Shown: positions 15,896 to 25,422, counted from the stretch's first letter. The stretch: 64,000 nt of DNA from Burkholderia ubonensis (GCF_902833085.1 NZ_CADFEB010000002.1:310001-374000), one strand, 5' to 3'. The notes: generated from the letters alone by a model not told the origin. Translations and numbers: made by a program.

Positions 15896-18800
15896 TCAGT
15901 GATGCGTCGTTTCCACCTGCTGCATCGGCGTCGTGTCGACCGGCGGCAGCGACTTGCGCTCCCGCGGCACGCGAGCCGGCCGCGGGAGCTGCGCGGCGGC
16001 GTCCTGGGCGGCGCGGAACTTGTCGGCGTCCGTGTTCACCCAGACGAGCCCGGCTTGCGTCAGCACCGTCTCCAGGCTGGCCGAGGCGGGCGCCGCGGCA
16101 GCCGGTTGCGCTTGCTCGACGACCGGGACGGCCACGGCAGCTTCGACCGGCGCCGCTTCGACGCGAACCGGCTCGGCTGCCACCGCCGGGGCGGTTTCGA
16201 CCATCGTGACCGTCGCGACCGGGGCGGTTTCGGCGACCGGTGCGGGTTGCGGCGCTGCGACGGCCGCAGGCGCTTCCGGCACTTCCAGCGCATCGTTCGG
16301 CGAGACCGCGACCGGTGCGGGGCCGGTTTCGGCCGCAGCGACCGGCGCAGCGGTTTCAACCGGTTGCGCCGCAACGGCGGGTTCGACCGCGGCGACGGCC
16401 GGTGCGGGCTCGACGCGAGCCGGTTCCGGCTGCGTGTCGGCAGCGGCCGGCTCTGCGTGCGCGACCGCTTCCGCAACGACGGCGCCGGCTGCCGCGACAG
16501 CCGCCGCGACTGCCGGTGCTGCCGCGTGCGGCGCTTCGGCGACCGGCGCTGCGTGCGCCACGGGCTCCGCTGCCGGTGCGACAGCGGTTTCGCCTTCAGT
16601 GCCGTCCGCTGCGTGGGCGACGATCGTGCCGTCTTCCTCGCGCTCGCGACGACCGCCGCGGCGACCGCGACGGCGGCGGCGGCGTTCCTCGCCGTCACGC
16701 GCGCCGGCTTCCGCGTCGGCCATCACCTCGGCGCCCGGCAGGGCGGCGGCAGCCTTGTCGGCTTCGAGTTCCGGATGGCTTTCGCCGCGGGTGACCGTTT
16801 CGAGCGTGGCCGCATGCTGGGTCGGCTTGCGGCGCTCGCCGCGCTCGCGACGTTCGCCGCGGTCCTGGCGCTCGCCGCGACCGGCTGCCTCGACGGCTTC
16901 CGGCTGCTCGACGCGTTCGCGCGGCTCGCGGCTTTCACGCGGCTCGCGGGTTTCGCGGGTTTCGCGGCCCTCGCGCGCTTCACGCGGTTCGCGTTGGCCA
17001 CGGCCCTCGCGGCCTTCACGACCCTCGCGGCCCTCACGACCTTCACGCGGCTCGCGTGCCTCACGGGCTTCCTTGCCTTCGCGCTCCGGACGCTGCGGCT
17101 GGCCGCCGCGGCCGGCTGCGGCCTGGTCGCGGCCGCCTTGCGGCTGCTGGGCGCCGCCGCGGCGGTTGCGATTGCGATCGCCGCCGCGTTCGCCGCGCTG
17201 CTCGGGCTTCTCGGTGCGCTCGCGCGCCGGGCGGGCGGCCTGCTCCTTCACGGGGGCCGGAGCCGGGGCCGGCGCGGGTGCCGGCTGCATGCCGAACAGG
17301 CCCTTCAGCCAGCCGATGATGCCGCCGCTTGCAGCGGCGACCGGGACGGGCGCAGGCGTCGGCTCGGCCGGACGCTGCGGCGCCGGGCTCGGCGCCGGAC
17401 GCTCGGGCGTGATGCCCTTGACCGCGGCTTCCTGCTTCGGCTTCACTTCGGCGGCGCGCTTGCTGTAGCCGGTTTCCGATTCCAGCTCGCGGGCGGCTTC
17501 CTCGGCCATCTTCCACGATGCGCGCGGATCGTCGAGGCGCGCATCGTCGTGACGCAGGCGCTCGAGCTTGTAGTGCGGCGTATCGAGGTGCTTGTTCGGG
17601 ATCAGCACGATGCCGACCTTGAAGCGCGACTCGATCTTGTTGATTTCCTGGCGCTTTTCGTTGAGCAGGAAGGCGGTCACCTCGACCGGCACCTGGCAGT
17701 GGATCGCCGCGGTGTTTTCCTTCATCGCTTCTTCCTGAATGATCCGCAGGACTTGCAGCGCGGACGATTCGGTGTCGCGGATATGGCCGGTGCCGTTGCA
17801 GCGCGGGCAGGTCACGTGGCTGCCTTCGGACAGCGCCGGGCGCAGCCGCTGGCGCGACAGCTCCATCAGGCCGAAGCGCGAGATCTTGCCCATCTGCACG
17901 CGGGCGCGGTCATGCTTGAGCGCGTCCTTCAGGCGCTGCTCGACCTCGCGCTGGCTCTTGGCCGATTCCATGTCGATGAAATCGATCACGATCAGGCCGC
18001 CGAGGTCGCGCAGGCGCAGCTGGCGGGCGACTTCGTCGGCCGCCTCGAGGTTGGTGCGGGTCGCCGTTTCCTCGATGTCCGCGCCCTTGGTCGCGCGCGC
18101 CGAGTTCACGTCGATCGCGACGAGCGCCTCGGTGTGGTCGATCACGATCGCGCCGCCCGACGGCAGCGGCACCGTGCGCGAATACGCGGTCTCGATCTGG
18201 TGCTCGATCTGGAAGCGCGAGAAGAGGGGCACGTCGTCGTGGTAGCGCTTCACCTTCGACACGTTGTCCGGCATCACGATGTCCATGAACGCACGGGCCT
18301 GATCGTGGATCTCGGTCGTGTCGATCAGGATTTCGCCGATGTCCGGCTGGAAATAGTCCCGGATCGCGCGGATCACGAGGCTCGATTCCAGGTAGATCAG
18401 CATCGGCTCGCCCGAGCGGCCGCTCTGCGACGCGGCTTCGATCGCGCGCCACAGCTGCAGCAGGTAGTTCAGGTCCCACTGCAGTTCCTCGGCGCTGCGG
18501 CCGATGCCCGCGGTGCGGGCGATCATGCTCATGCCGTCCGGAATCTGCAGCTGCGCCATCGTTTCGCGCAGTTCCTGGCGCTCGTCGCCCTCGATGCGGC
18601 GCGACACGCCGCCGCCGCGCGGGTTGTTCGGCATCAGCACGAGGTAGCGGCCGGCGAGCGAGATGAACGTCGTGAGCGCCGCGCCCTTGTTGCCTCGCTC
18701 TTCCTTCTCGACCTGGACGATCAGCTCCTGGCCTTCGCGCAGCGCGTCCTGGATGCGCGCGGAGCGCATGTCGACGCCTTCCTTGAAGTACTGGCGGGCG

Positions 18801-19018
18801 ACTTCCTTGAACGGCAGGAAGCCGTGGCGGTCTTCGCCGTAGTTGACGAAGCAGGCTTCGAGCGACGGCTCGATGCGGGTGATGACGCCCTTGTAGATAT
18901 TGCCTTTGCGTTGTTCGCGTCCGGCGGTCTCGATATCGATGTCGATGAGTTTTTGCCCATCGACGATGGCGACGCGCAGTTCTTCCTGCTGCGTCGCGTT
19001 GAACAACATGCGTTTCAT
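15896..19018 (-). CDS. rne: ribonuclease E
   Basis: A 1040-residue endoribonuclease for mRNA decay and rRNA/tRNA processing, and scaffold of the degradosome. The N-terminal half is conserved: S1 domain about residues 38-120, catalytic Asp303 (VAIDVNSA) and Asp346 (LIVIDFIDM), numbers identical to E. coli, and the zinc-link CPRCNGTG near residue 404. The C-terminal half (from about residue 500) is disordered: a PAPAPAPAP run, then Arg/Glu/Gly repeats, an [14 protein letters not shown]-binding patch and a long Ala/Pro/Val/Glu section ending in a short conserved tail. The start is the ATG at 19018; the frame open upstream is the leader. Confidence 0.96.
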   Translation of the reverse strand: MKRMLFNATQQEELRVAIVDGQKLIDIDIETAGREQRKGNIYKGVITRIEPSLEACFVNYGEDRHGFLPFKEVARQYFKEGVDMRSARIQDALREGQELIVQVEKEERGNKGAALTTFISLAGRYLVLMPNNPRGGGVSRRIEGDERQELRETMAQLQIPDGMSMIARTAGIGRSAEELQWDLNYLLQLWRAIEAASQSGRSGEPMLIYLESSLVIRAIRDYFQPDIGEILIDTTEIHDQARAFMDIVMPDNVSKVKRYHDDVPLFSRFQIEHQIETAYSRTVPLPSGGAIVIDHTEALVAIDVNSARATKGADIEETATRTNLEAADEVARQLRLRDLGGLIVIDFIDMESAKSQREVEQRLKDALKHDRARVQMGKISRFGLMELSRQRLRPALSEGSHVTCPRCNGTGHIRDTESSALQVLRIIQEEAMKENTAAIHCQVPVEVTAFLLNEKRQEINKIESRFKVGIVLIPNKHLDTPHYKLERLRHDDARLDDPRASWKMAEEAARELESETGYSKRAAEVKPKQEAAVKGITPERPAPSPAPQRPAEPTPAPVPVAAASGGIIGWLKGLFGMQPAPAPAPAPAPVKEQAARPARERTEKPEQRGERGGDRNRNRRGGAQQPQGGRDQAAAGRGGQPQRPEREGKEAREAREPREGREGREGREGREGRGQREPREAREGRETRETREPRESREPRERVEQPEAVEAAGRGERQDRGERRERGERRKPTQHAATLETVTRGESHPELEADKAAAALPGAEVMADAEAGARDGEERRRRRRGRRGGRREREEDGTIVAHAADGTEGETAVAPAAEPVAHAAPVAEAPHAAAPAVAAAVAAAGAVVAEAVAHAEPAAADTQPEPARVEPAPAVAAVEPAVAAQPVETAAPVAAAETGPAPVAVSPNDALEVPEAPAAVAAPQPAPVAETAPVATVTMVETAPAVAAEPVRVEAAPVEAAVAVPVVEQAQPAAAAPASASLETVLTQAGLVWVNTDADKFRAAQDAAAQLPRPARVPRERKSLPPVDTTPMQQVETTHH
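16912..17075 (-). repeat. short tandem repeats coding Arg-Glu-rich tract of RNase E
   Basis: Imperfect 9- to 12-base units, on the minus strand variants of CGC GAG GGC or CGT GAA ACC, code for repeats of REGREGREG and [17 protein letters not shown]. All units keep the frame, so unit number may vary between strains without breaking the gene. Confidence 0.75.
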
Positions 19019-19737
19019 GAACGACTCCAGGCGGCTCTGCTGCCGGCGCCTCGCGGTTGTCAGCCGCAAGGGCGGGAACGACGGCAGGCCGCGCCTTGTT
19101 GTGTTGTCACAAGCACGCTGGAGCGGGATCGATGGCGGGGAGAATTGCCTGAAGAGGCGCTTGGGTCCCGAACGACGGGGCCGGCGGCCATAGGGCACCT
19201 GCGAATACGGCTTCAAAGCACGGCGTCGACACTCCGCACGCTGCACAAGCGCGCTAAGCCTCAGACCGGGCACTGCCGCGGGCGCGCGCAGAAAGTCGCG
19301 CGCGCCGACGGGCGGCAGATGCTGCGGCTTGGGCCGCAGCGGGGAGTATCGAATCCAGCCCGACTTTCCCGCCTGGGGTGTTCTTCCTTGGTTTGACGTC
19401 GCCAGTCCCCGCACGCTTCGCGGGGCCAAATCGGGCGCAACGCCGTTTTTCGCAACCGGCAGCCGGATCGGACGCGTCGCGCCGCCCGGCTGCCAATTAA
19501 ATTCTTTTCAACCAACTTTCCGTTACCGCGGCGCCTTGCCGACCGAATCCGCCTGTGGGCGTGATCCCTGCCGGCGGCCGGCGCCGTGCGTGCAACTTGC
19601 TGCTTCTCTTTGTTCGGGGCGAGCAGCCAGCCCCCGGCGCAAGTAAAATGACGGTTTGCGCTTGCGCCTTGCCCAATCCGTCCGGGTTGGCCGATCAGGC
19701 CGCCCGCTACGTCAGGCTGGGCAAAATTATATTCAGT
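19019..19737. other. 719-bp divergent leader region between rne and rluC
   Basis: No gene is supported here. On the minus side it must hold the promoter and long 5' leader of rne; in enterobacteria a structured rne leader mediates autoregulation. On the minus strand an AT-rich patch at about 19495-19515 (TTGAAAAGAATTTAAT) stands out and could be the rne promoter. On the plus side TAAAAT at 19644-19649 and TATATT at 19728-19733 are possible -10 boxes for rluC, without a good -35. Confidence 0.5.
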
Positions 19738-20742
19738 ATGAATGAGTTAGGCAAAATATCCCAGAATTCGGTCGCGAGCGGCCAGGTCTCGATGGTCGAG
19801 ATCGACGAAAGTTCCGCGGGTCAGCGGATCGACAATTTCCTGTTGCGCGTCTGTAAAGGCGTGCCGAAAAGCCATATTTACCGGATCCTGCGCAGCGGCG
19901 AAGTCCGCGTGAACAAGGGTCGGGTCGACGCGCAGTACCGGCTCGCGCACGGCGATATCGTGCGGGTGCCGCCGGTGCGGATGGCCGCGGCCGATCTCGC
20001 GCGCGCCGACAAGCCGGTCGTGCCGCCCGCGCATTTCGACGTGCTGTTCGAGGACGACGCGATGCTCGTGATCGACAAGCCGGCCGGCGTCGCGGTGCAC
20101 GGCGGCAGCGGCGTCGCGTTCGGCGTGATCGAGCAGCTGCGGCAGGCGCGCCCGCGGGCGAAATTCCTCGAGCTCGTGCATCGTCTCGACCGCGAGACCT
20201 CCGGCGTCCTGATGCTCGCGAAGAAGCGTGCCGCGCTCGTCGGCCTGCACGAGATGATCCGCGAGAACCGGATGGACAAGCGCTATTTCGCGTGCGTGCA
20301 CGGCGAGTGGCAGTCCGACTGGGGCCGCCGCCGCGCGGTGAAGGCGCCGCTGTTCAAGTACACGACCCCGGAAGGGGAGCGCCGGGTGCGCGTGCAGGAC
20401 GACGGCCTGCCGTCGCACACCGTGTTCAACCTCGTCGAGCGCTGGCCCGACTATGCGCTCGTCGAAGCGGAACTCAAAACGGGTCGGACCCATCAGATTC
20501 GCGTGCACCTCGCGCATCTCGGCCTGCCGATCGCCGGCGACGCCAAGTATGGCGATTTCGCACTGAACAAGGCGCTGTCGCGCGCGAACGCGCAGCCGTC
20601 GCTGAAGCGCATGTTCCTGCATGCGCACCGGCTGCGGCTCGCGCATCCGCTGACCGGCGAGGCGTTGCAGTTCGACGCGCCGCTGCCGGACGAATGCCGG
20701 CGCTTCCTCGACCAACTGAGCGCATTGCGCGATACCGCTTGA
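19738..20742 (+). CDS. rluC: 23S rRNA pseudouridine synthase RluC
   Basis: A 334-residue RluA-family pseudouridine synthase. An S4 RNA-binding domain occupies residues about 27-85 (RIDNFLLRVCKGVPKSHIYR). The catalytic motif is HRLDRETSGVLMLAK with Asp151. Further motifs are KPAGVAVHGGSG and LKTGRTHQIRVHLAHLG. In E. coli RluC modifies 23S positions 955, 2504 and 2580. The position beside rne fits the rluC assignment, since the two are also neighbours in enterobacteria. The ATG at 19738 lies among AT-rich bases with no clear Shine-Dalgarno; ATG 19792 is an alternative. Confidence 0.9.
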   Translation: MNELGKISQNSVASGQVSMVEIDESSAGQRIDNFLLRVCKGVPKSHIYRILRSGEVRVNKGRVDAQYRLAHGDIVRVPPVRMAAADLARADKPVVPPAHFDVLFEDDAMLVIDKPAGVAVHGGSGVAFGVIEQLRQARPRAKFLELVHRLDRETSGVLMLAKKRAALVGLHEMIRENRMDKRYFACVHGEWQSDWGRRRAVKAPLFKYTTPEGERRVRVQDDGLPSHTVFNLVERWPDYALVEAELKTGRTHQIRVHLAHLGLPIAGDAKYGDFALNKALSRANAQPSLKRMFLHAHRLRLAHPLTGEALQFDAPLPDECRRFLDQLSALRDTA

Positions 20743-20747
20743 ACCGC

Positions 20748-21407
20748 ATGGCACGACAGCAATTTGACCTGATCGTCTTCGACTGGGACGGCACGCTGAT
20801 GGATTCGACGGCGCACATCGCCTTCAGTATCCAGGCGGCATGCCGCGATCTCGGCTTGCCCGCGCCGTCCGACGAGGCGGCCCGCTACGTGATCGGCCTC
20901 GGCCTGCGCGACGCGCTGCAGATCACGGCGCCGACCCTCGATCCGTCCGACTATCCGCGGCTCGCCGAGCGCTACCGCTATCACTACCTGATCAAGGACC
21001 AGCGCATCGAGCTGTTCGCCGGCGTGCGCGAACTGCTCGCGGAGCTGCGCGATACGGGCTATCTGCTGGCGGTCGCGACCGGCAAGGGCCGGGTCGGGCT
21101 GAACCGTGCGCTCGACCAGGCGAAGCTGACGAGCCTGTTCGATGCGACGCGCTGCGCGGACGAGACGTTCTCGAAGCCGCACCCGGCGATGCTTCAGGAA
21201 CTGGGCCGGGAACTGGGGCAGGACCTGGCGCGCACCGTGATGATCGGCGACACGACCCACGACCTGCAGATGGCGGCCAGCGCGGGCGCGGCCGGCATCG
21301 GCGTCGCGTACGGCGCGCACTCGGCCGACGCGCTCGCCGCACTGGCGCCGCGCTTCGTCGCGGCGGACGTCGAGGCGCTGGCCGGCTGGCTGCGCGAGTT
21401 CGCATGA
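20748..21407 (+). CDS. HAD family hydrolase (phosphoglycolate phosphatase-like)
   Basis: A 219-residue haloacid dehalogenase superfamily phosphatase. Motif I is VFDWDGTLMDST (nucleophile Asp), motif II is LAVATGKGR, the Lys motif is FSKPHPAMLQEL, and the acidic motif is VMIGDTTHDLQMA. The cap between motifs I and II is helical, as in phosphoglycolate phosphatase. Substrate unknown. It starts 5 bases after rluC and its stop overlaps the Rieske gene start as ATGA, so rluC, this gene, the Rieske gene and sppA form one operon. Confidence 0.9.
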   Translation: MARQQFDLIVFDWDGTLMDSTAHIAFSIQAACRDLGLPAPSDEAARYVIGLGLRDALQITAPTLDPSDYPRLAERYRYHYLIKDQRIELFAGVRELLAELRDTGYLLAVATGKGRVGLNRALDQAKLTSLFDATRCADETFSKPHPAMLQELGRELGQDLARTVMIGDTTHDLQMAASAGAAGIGVAYGAHSADALAALAPRFVAADVEALAGWLREFA

Positions 21408-21805
21408 GCGCGGCCGTTCCCGCCCCGGACGCGGTGCGCGTCTGCGCGTCGGACGCGCTGGCCGACGGCGGCGCCGGCGTGCGCGTCGACGCGACGCTGC
21501 GCGGCGAGTCGGCCGTCGTGTTCTTCGTGCGCTACGACGGCCGCGCGTACGGCTACCTGAACCGCTGCGCGCACGTGCCGATGGAGCTCGACTGGGCCGA
21601 GGGCCAGTTCTTCGAATCGTCGGGCTTATACTTGATGTGCGCGACGCATGGCGCAATCTATGCGCCGGACACCGGCAAGTGCGTCGGCGGCCCGTGCCGC
21701 GGCGCCCGCCTGCGGCCGGTCGAGGTCGACGAGCGGGACACGCCCGACGGCCGCGCGGTATTCTGGGTGCCCGACGCCGATTTGCGGCCCGCCACGACTG
21801 ACTGA
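21404..21805 (+). CDS. Rieske [2Fe-2S] domain protein
   Basis: A 133-residue stand-alone Rieske protein. The cluster ligands are in NRCAHVPM (Cys-x-His) and CATHGAIYAPDTG (Cys-x2-His), followed by the GGPCRGARLRPV segment typical of Rieske ferredoxins of oxygenase type. No signal peptide or membrane anchor, so cytosolic. It may deliver electrons to an oxygenase or have a redox-sensing role, but no partner gene is adjacent; it sits between a phosphatase and a signal peptide peptidase, with a 4-base overlap upstream. Confidence 0.88.
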   Translation: MSAAVPAPDAVRVCASDALADGGAGVRVDATLRGESAVVFFVRYDGRAYGYLNRCAHVPMELDWAEGQFFESSGLYLMCATHGAIYAPDTGKCVGGPCRGARLRPVEVDERDTPDGRAVFWVPDADLRPATTD

Positions 21806-21817
21806 CGACAACCACGC

Positions 21818-22810
21818 ATGGCCGACCAACCGACGACCCCTCCCGATTCCTCCTCCCGCCCCGACGGCCGCGAACCGAACTGGGAGCGCGCAGCGCTCGA
21901 GCGGATCGCGCTCGCGGCGGTGAAGGAGCAGCGCGCGGCCCGCCGCTGGAAGATCTTCTTCCGCTTCGCGTTCCTCGCCGTGTTCCTGCTGCTCGCGTTC
22001 GCGCTGATCGATTTCTCGAGCGATGCGAAGTTCTCGACGAGCGGCCGGCACACGGCCGTCGTGACGATCGACGGCGAGATCGCGGCCGGCGTCAACGCGA
22101 ACGCCGACGACATCAACACGGCGCTCAACGCCGCGTTCGACGACGACGGCACAGTAGGCGTCGTGCTGCAGATCAACAGCCCGGGCGGCAGCCCGGTGCA
22201 GGCGGGCATGGTCTACGACGAGATCAAGCGCCTGCGCGCGAAATACCCGGGCAAGCCGCTGTACGTGGTCGTGACCGACATGTGCGCGTCGGGCGGGTAT
22301 TACATCGCGGCGGCGGCCGACCGGATCTACGTCGACAAGGCGAGCATCGTCGGCTCGATCGGCGTGCTGATGGACGGTTTCGGCTTCACCGGCCTGATGA
22401 ACAAGCTCGGCATCCAGCGGCGCCTGCATACGTCGGGCGAGAACAAGGGTTTTTACGATCCGTTCTCGCCGGAAACCCCGAAGATGGACACGCACGCGCA
22501 GGCGCTGCTCGATCAGGTGCACGCGCAGTTCATCAAGGCGGTGAAGGACGGGCGCGGTGCGCGCCTGCATGAGACGCCGGACATGTTCTCGGGCCTGTTC
22601 TGGACCGGCGAGAAGGGCGTCGAGCTCGGGCTCGCGGACGGCTTCGGCACGACCGACTCGGTCGCGCGCGACGTGCTGAAGGCGCCCGACCTCGTCGACT
22701 ACACGGTGAAGGAGAGCCTGACAAACCGCGTCGCGCGCAAGTTCGGCGCGGCGGTCGGCAATGCCGCGATGAAGGCGCTGGCCACGGGCGCGCAGCTCAG
22801 CCTGCGTTAG
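21818..22810 (+). CDS. sppA: signal peptide peptidase SppA (S49 family)
   Basis: A 330-residue membrane-anchored serine protease that degrades leftover signal peptides. One transmembrane helix lies at residues about 44-64 (KIFFRFAFLAVFLLLAFALI). The Ser/Lys dyad is Ser158 in DMCASGGYYIA and Lys210 in GENKGFYDPF, 52 residues apart as in the Bacillus enzyme. Short form (single S49 domain), unlike the doubled E. coli SppA. The active domain faces the periplasm. It ends the rluC operon and is followed by a strong terminator. Confidence 0.93.
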   Translation: MADQPTTPPDSSSRPDGREPNWERAALERIALAAVKEQRAARRWKIFFRFAFLAVFLLLAFALIDFSSDAKFSTSGRHTAVVTIDGEIAAGVNANADDINTALNAAFDDDGTVGVVLQINSPGGSPVQAGMVYDEIKRLRAKYPGKPLYVVVTDMCASGGYYIAAAADRIYVDKASIVGSIGVLMDGFGFTGLMNKLGIQRRLHTSGENKGFYDPFSPETPKMDTHAQALLDQVHAQFIKAVKDGRGARLHETPDMFSGLFWTGEKGVELGLADGFGTTDSVARDVLKAPDLVDYTVKESLTNRVARKFGAAVGNAAMKALATGAQLSLR

Positions 22811-22818
22811 GGGCGGTT

Positions 22819-22845
22819 CACGCGCCGGGCAAGACCCGGCGCGTG
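22819..22845. terminator. bidirectional terminator after sppA
   Basis: An 11-bp perfect GC-rich stem (CACGCGCCGGG at 22819-22829, CCCGGCGCGTG at 22835-22845) with a CAAGA loop, placed between the convergent sppA and methyltransferase genes. The T tract is only TT, so its strength is uncertain. Confidence 0.65.
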
Positions 22846-22853
22846 TTCCGCCG

Positions 22854-23576
22854 TCAGTTCGCCAGTAACAGGAAGATCGCAGGGCGCTTGTGCAGATCGG
22901 GCACCGGCGCCTTTTTCCATTCCGCCACGGTGCGGCTCGCGATGGTCTCGGTCGCGAGCGTCAGGTCGGCCGCGACGCAGATCAGCGTCGACGGCGCGCA
23001 GGTCGCGACGAGCGTGTCGAGCATCGCGTGATTGCGATACGGCGTCTCGATGAAGATCTGCGTCTGGCGCGCCTTGCGCGACAGCTGTTCGAGTTCGCGC
23101 AGCCGCTTCGCGCGCGCGCCCGCGTCGACCGGCAGGTAGCCGTTGAACGCGAAGCTCTGGCCGTTCAGGCCGGACGCCATCAGCGCCAGCAGGATCGAGC
23201 TCGGCCCGACGAGCGGCACGACCTTCACGCCGCGCTCGTGCGCGCGGCGCACCAGCAGCGCGCCCGGGTCGGCGACGGCCGGGCAGCCGGCCTCGGACAC
23301 GAGCCCGGCGTCCGCGCCGGCCAGCACCGGCGCGAGCAGCCGGTCGATCTCGCCGGCCGGCGTGTTGACGTTCAGCTCACGGATCTGGATTTCCTGGATC
23401 GGCCGCGTCGTGCCGATCTTCTTCAGGAACGCGCGTGTGGTTTTCGCGTTTTCGCCGATGTAGTAGCCGAGCGTGCCGGCTTGCGCCTGCACGGCGGCGG
23501 GCAGCACCGCGGCCAGCATCGATGCGTCGCCGTCGCCGAGGGTGTTCGGCACCAGATAGAGCGTGCCGGCCGTCAT
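22854..23576 (-). CDS. RsmI-related SAM-dependent methyltransferase
   Basis: A 240-residue protein of the tetrapyrrole methylase superfamily, near RsmI (16S rRNA 2'-O-methylase of C1402). Visible family segments are YLVPNTLGDGD at the start, GLVSEAGCPAVADPGALLVRRA near residue 90, and VPLVGPSSILLALMASGLNG. It differs from true RsmI: the RsmI segment with ASEDTR and HFGI is replaced by GENAKTTRAFLKKI, so it may be a paralogue with another target. It overlaps the maf stop by 4 bases (ATGA) and is therefore coupled with maf. Confidence 0.8.
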   Translation of the reverse strand: MTAGTLYLVPNTLGDGDASMLAAVLPAAVQAQAGTLGYYIGENAKTTRAFLKKIGTTRPIQEIQIRELNVNTPAGEIDRLLAPVLAGADAGLVSEAGCPAVADPGALLVRRAHERGVKVVPLVGPSSILLALMASGLNGQSFAFNGYLPVDAGARAKRLRELEQLSRKARQTQIFIETPYRNHAMLDTLVATCAPSTLICVAADLTLATETIASRTVAEWKKAPVPDLHKRPAIFLLLAN

Positions 23577-24202
23577 GCGCGGTCTCCGCGGGTGGCGAAC
23601 AGCGGGTAGTGCGCGGCGCGCAGCATCCGCGTCAGCGCGATCAGCGGCAGTCCGACGAGCGCGGTCGGGTCGTCCGAGTCGATCGCGTCGAGCAGCGCGA
23701 TGCCGAGCCCCTCGGATTTCGCGCTGCCGGCGACGTCGTAGGGCGTTTCCGCCTGCAGGTAGGCGTCGAGTTCGGCCTCGGGCAGCGTGCGGAAGCGCAC
23801 GCGCGTGACGACATCCTCGTTCTGCGATTCGCCCGTGCGGCTGTCGTACAGGCTGAGCGCGCTGTGGAATTCGACCTCGCGGCCCTGCATCGCGACGAGC
23901 TGCGCGAGCGCGCGCTCGTGCGTGCCGGGCTTGCCGATCTGCAGGCCGTCGAAGGTCGCGACCTGATCGGAGCCGATCACGAGCACGCCGTCCGGCGCAT
24001 CGATCGTGGCGGCAACCGCGCGCGCCTTCGCGCCGGCGAGGCGCAGCGCGGTCGCGGCGGGCGTCTCGCCGGGCAGCGGGGTTTCGTCGAGGTCGGGCGA
24101 CATGACGTCGAACGGCACGCCGAGCCGCTCGAGCAGCGCGCGGCGGTAACGGGAACTGGAGGCGAGAATCAGCCGCGGCGAGCGGCAAAAGGTGTCCGGC
24201 AT
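23573..24202 (-). CDS. Maf-like nucleotide pyrophosphatase (YceF type)
   Basis: A 209-residue Maf family protein, a house-cleaning pyrophosphatase for modified or canonical nucleotides. Motifs: LILASSSRYRRALLERLG (residues 10-27), SPDLDETPLPGE, GSDQVATFDGLQIGKP (the substrate-binding GSDQ) and YDVAGSAKSEGLGIALLDAI. The Ser-Asp-Gln and lack of the YhdE-type Tyr pattern suggest the YceF (7-methyl-GTP) branch. The start is the ATG at 24202. It is divergent from yceD-rpmF, an arrangement also known from E. coli where yceF, yceD and rpmF are neighbours. Confidence 0.9.
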   Translation of the reverse strand: MPDTFCRSPRLILASSSRYRRALLERLGVPFDVMSPDLDETPLPGETPAATALRLAGAKARAVAATIDAPDGVLVIGSDQVATFDGLQIGKPGTHERALAQLVAMQGREVEFHSALSLYDSRTGESQNEDVVTRVRFRTLPEAELDAYLQAETPYDVAGSAKSEGLGIALLDAIDSDDPTALVGLPLIALTRMLRAAHYPLFATRGDRA

Positions 24203-24266
24203 GGTCGGTTGGTGATGAGTCGTCGGGGCGCGGCGCGGCGGCGCGCGCGGGCGTAAGCTTAAGTGA

Positions 24267-24295
24267 TTGACCGGAAAAGGTAAAACGGGTATGCT
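24267..24295 (+). promoter_or_regulatory. sigma-70 promoter of yceD-rpmF
   Basis: TTGACC (24267-24272) and TATGCT (24290-24295) are separated by exactly 17 bases. The distance to the yceD ATG is about 90 bases. Confidence 0.8.
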
Positions 24296-24387
24296 TTCCC
24301 GCTTTTCATCGGCAGGCTCCTGATTGGGCGTCTGCCGGGTCTTCGGAAGTTCACGGCGCACGGCCGGATCGATACGCAGGAGCGCAC

Positions 24388-25023
24388 ATGAGCACCTCTT
24401 CTGGCAAACCTGCGGTTTCGCTCGATCCGCACGCGGTCGACCTGTTCGAATTCGCCCGCAGCGGGCGGCAGGCGGCCGGCGCGGTGCACCTTTCGCAGCT
24501 GCCGCGCATGTTAAACGAAGTGCCGGCGGACGCGCCAGATCGCGACACGGTCTTCACCTGGCAGGCGGAAGGGTTCACCCAGAACGAGCTGCAGGACGAC
24601 GGCGCCGAGGGGCAGCAGCCTTATCTGCGCCTCGCGCTGCACGGCCATGCGTGGCTCACGTGCCAGCGCTGCATGAGTCCGTGCGATCAGGCGTTCGACG
24701 TCGACATGACGTACCGGATCGTCGCGACCGAAGAAGAAGCTGAAGAATTTCCGCTCGACGACGATGAAGCCGATGTGATCGTGGGCTCCCGCCAGTTCGA
24801 TCTCGTCGACTTGATCGAGGAGGAGTTGCTGCTTTCGCTGCCGCTCGTGCCCAGGCACGAGGTTTGCCCGGCGGTTCACGAAAGCCTCGTGTCGGGTGCG
24901 AGCGGTCCCGCGGACGAATCGGACGAAGCGTCCGAAGAAGACGGGGACGAAGGCAAACAGCCGAATCCGTTTGCGGCGCTCGAAGCGCTGAAGAAGGGCG
25001 GGGACGGCAACAAGAAACACTGA
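24388..25023 (+). CDS. yceD: YceD family protein (DUF177)
   Basis: A 211-residue DUF177 protein. The family core is CQRCMSPCDQAFDVDMTYRIV near residue 92, and SRQFDLVDLIEEELLLSLPLVPRHEVC near residue 135; a very acidic tail follows (ESDEASEEDGDEG) and a Lys-rich end. DUF177 proteins are encoded almost always beside rpmF and have been linked to 23S rRNA accumulation in plants and bacteria; the molecular role is not settled. The ATG at 24388 follows GCAGGAGC, a good ribosome binding site. Confidence 0.9.
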   Translation: MSTSSGKPAVSLDPHAVDLFEFARSGRQAAGAVHLSQLPRMLNEVPADAPDRDTVFTWQAEGFTQNELQDDGAEGQQPYLRLALHGHAWLTCQRCMSPCDQAFDVDMTYRIVATEEEAEEFPLDDDEADVIVGSRQFDLVDLIEEELLLSLPLVPRHEVCPAVHESLVSGASGPADESDEASEEDGDEGKQPNPFAALEALKKGGDGNKKH

Positions 25024-25118
25024 GCAGTGTGGCGCGGGAAGGCGTAGGGCCGTGGGCCAGGGTAGTCAAGCGCCGGATCGGGCTGTGTTAGAATCCGGAA
25101 AATTTTTAGGAGTTAGTC

Positions 25119-25298
25119 ATGGCAGTCCAGCAAAACAAGAAGTCGCCGTCGAAGCGCGGCATGCATCGTTCGCACGATTTCCTGACGGCAGCGCCGCTGG
25201 CAGTCGAGCCGAGCACGGGTGAAGTGCACCTGCGTCACCACGTCAGCCCGAACGGCTACTATCGCGGCAAGAAAGTCGTCAAGACGAAGAACGACTAA
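25119..25298 (+). CDS. rpmF: 50S ribosomal protein L32
   Basis: A 59-residue ribosomal protein beginning [20 protein letters not shown], the conserved L32 start, followed by [21 protein letters not shown]. The zinc-binding Cys pairs of some L32 proteins are absent, which is normal for beta- and gamma-proteobacteria. A good ribosome binding site (TAGGAG at 25107-25112) precedes it. A TAGAAT box at 25089-25094 could give rpmF its own promoter inside the yceD operon. Confidence 0.97.
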
Positions 25299-25370
25299 GC
25301 GTCATGTCACGCGTGCTGCGATCGCCGTTCGCGTGACCACTGGTTCGCTTGACACTTTCCTGGCTCTACG

Positions 25371-25399
25371 AAAAGGCGGCATTCAACTGCCGCTTTTTT
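25371..25399 (+). terminator. terminator/attenuator between rpmF and plsX
   Basis: A GCGGCA/TGCCGC stem (25376-25381 with 25388-25393) extended by A/T pairs around a bulged G, followed by TTTTTT. It lies 24 bases ahead of plsX, so read-through probably feeds the fab genes at a reduced level compared with rpmF. Confidence 0.7.
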
Positions 25400-25422
25400 G
25401 TGCCTGAAATTCGTCGCATTCC

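Noticed and set aside
15899..19396. Very long open frame antisense to rne (1165 codons)
   Set aside because: High GC content removes stop codons from antisense frames; the translation is low complexity and the rne frame has full conserved motifs.
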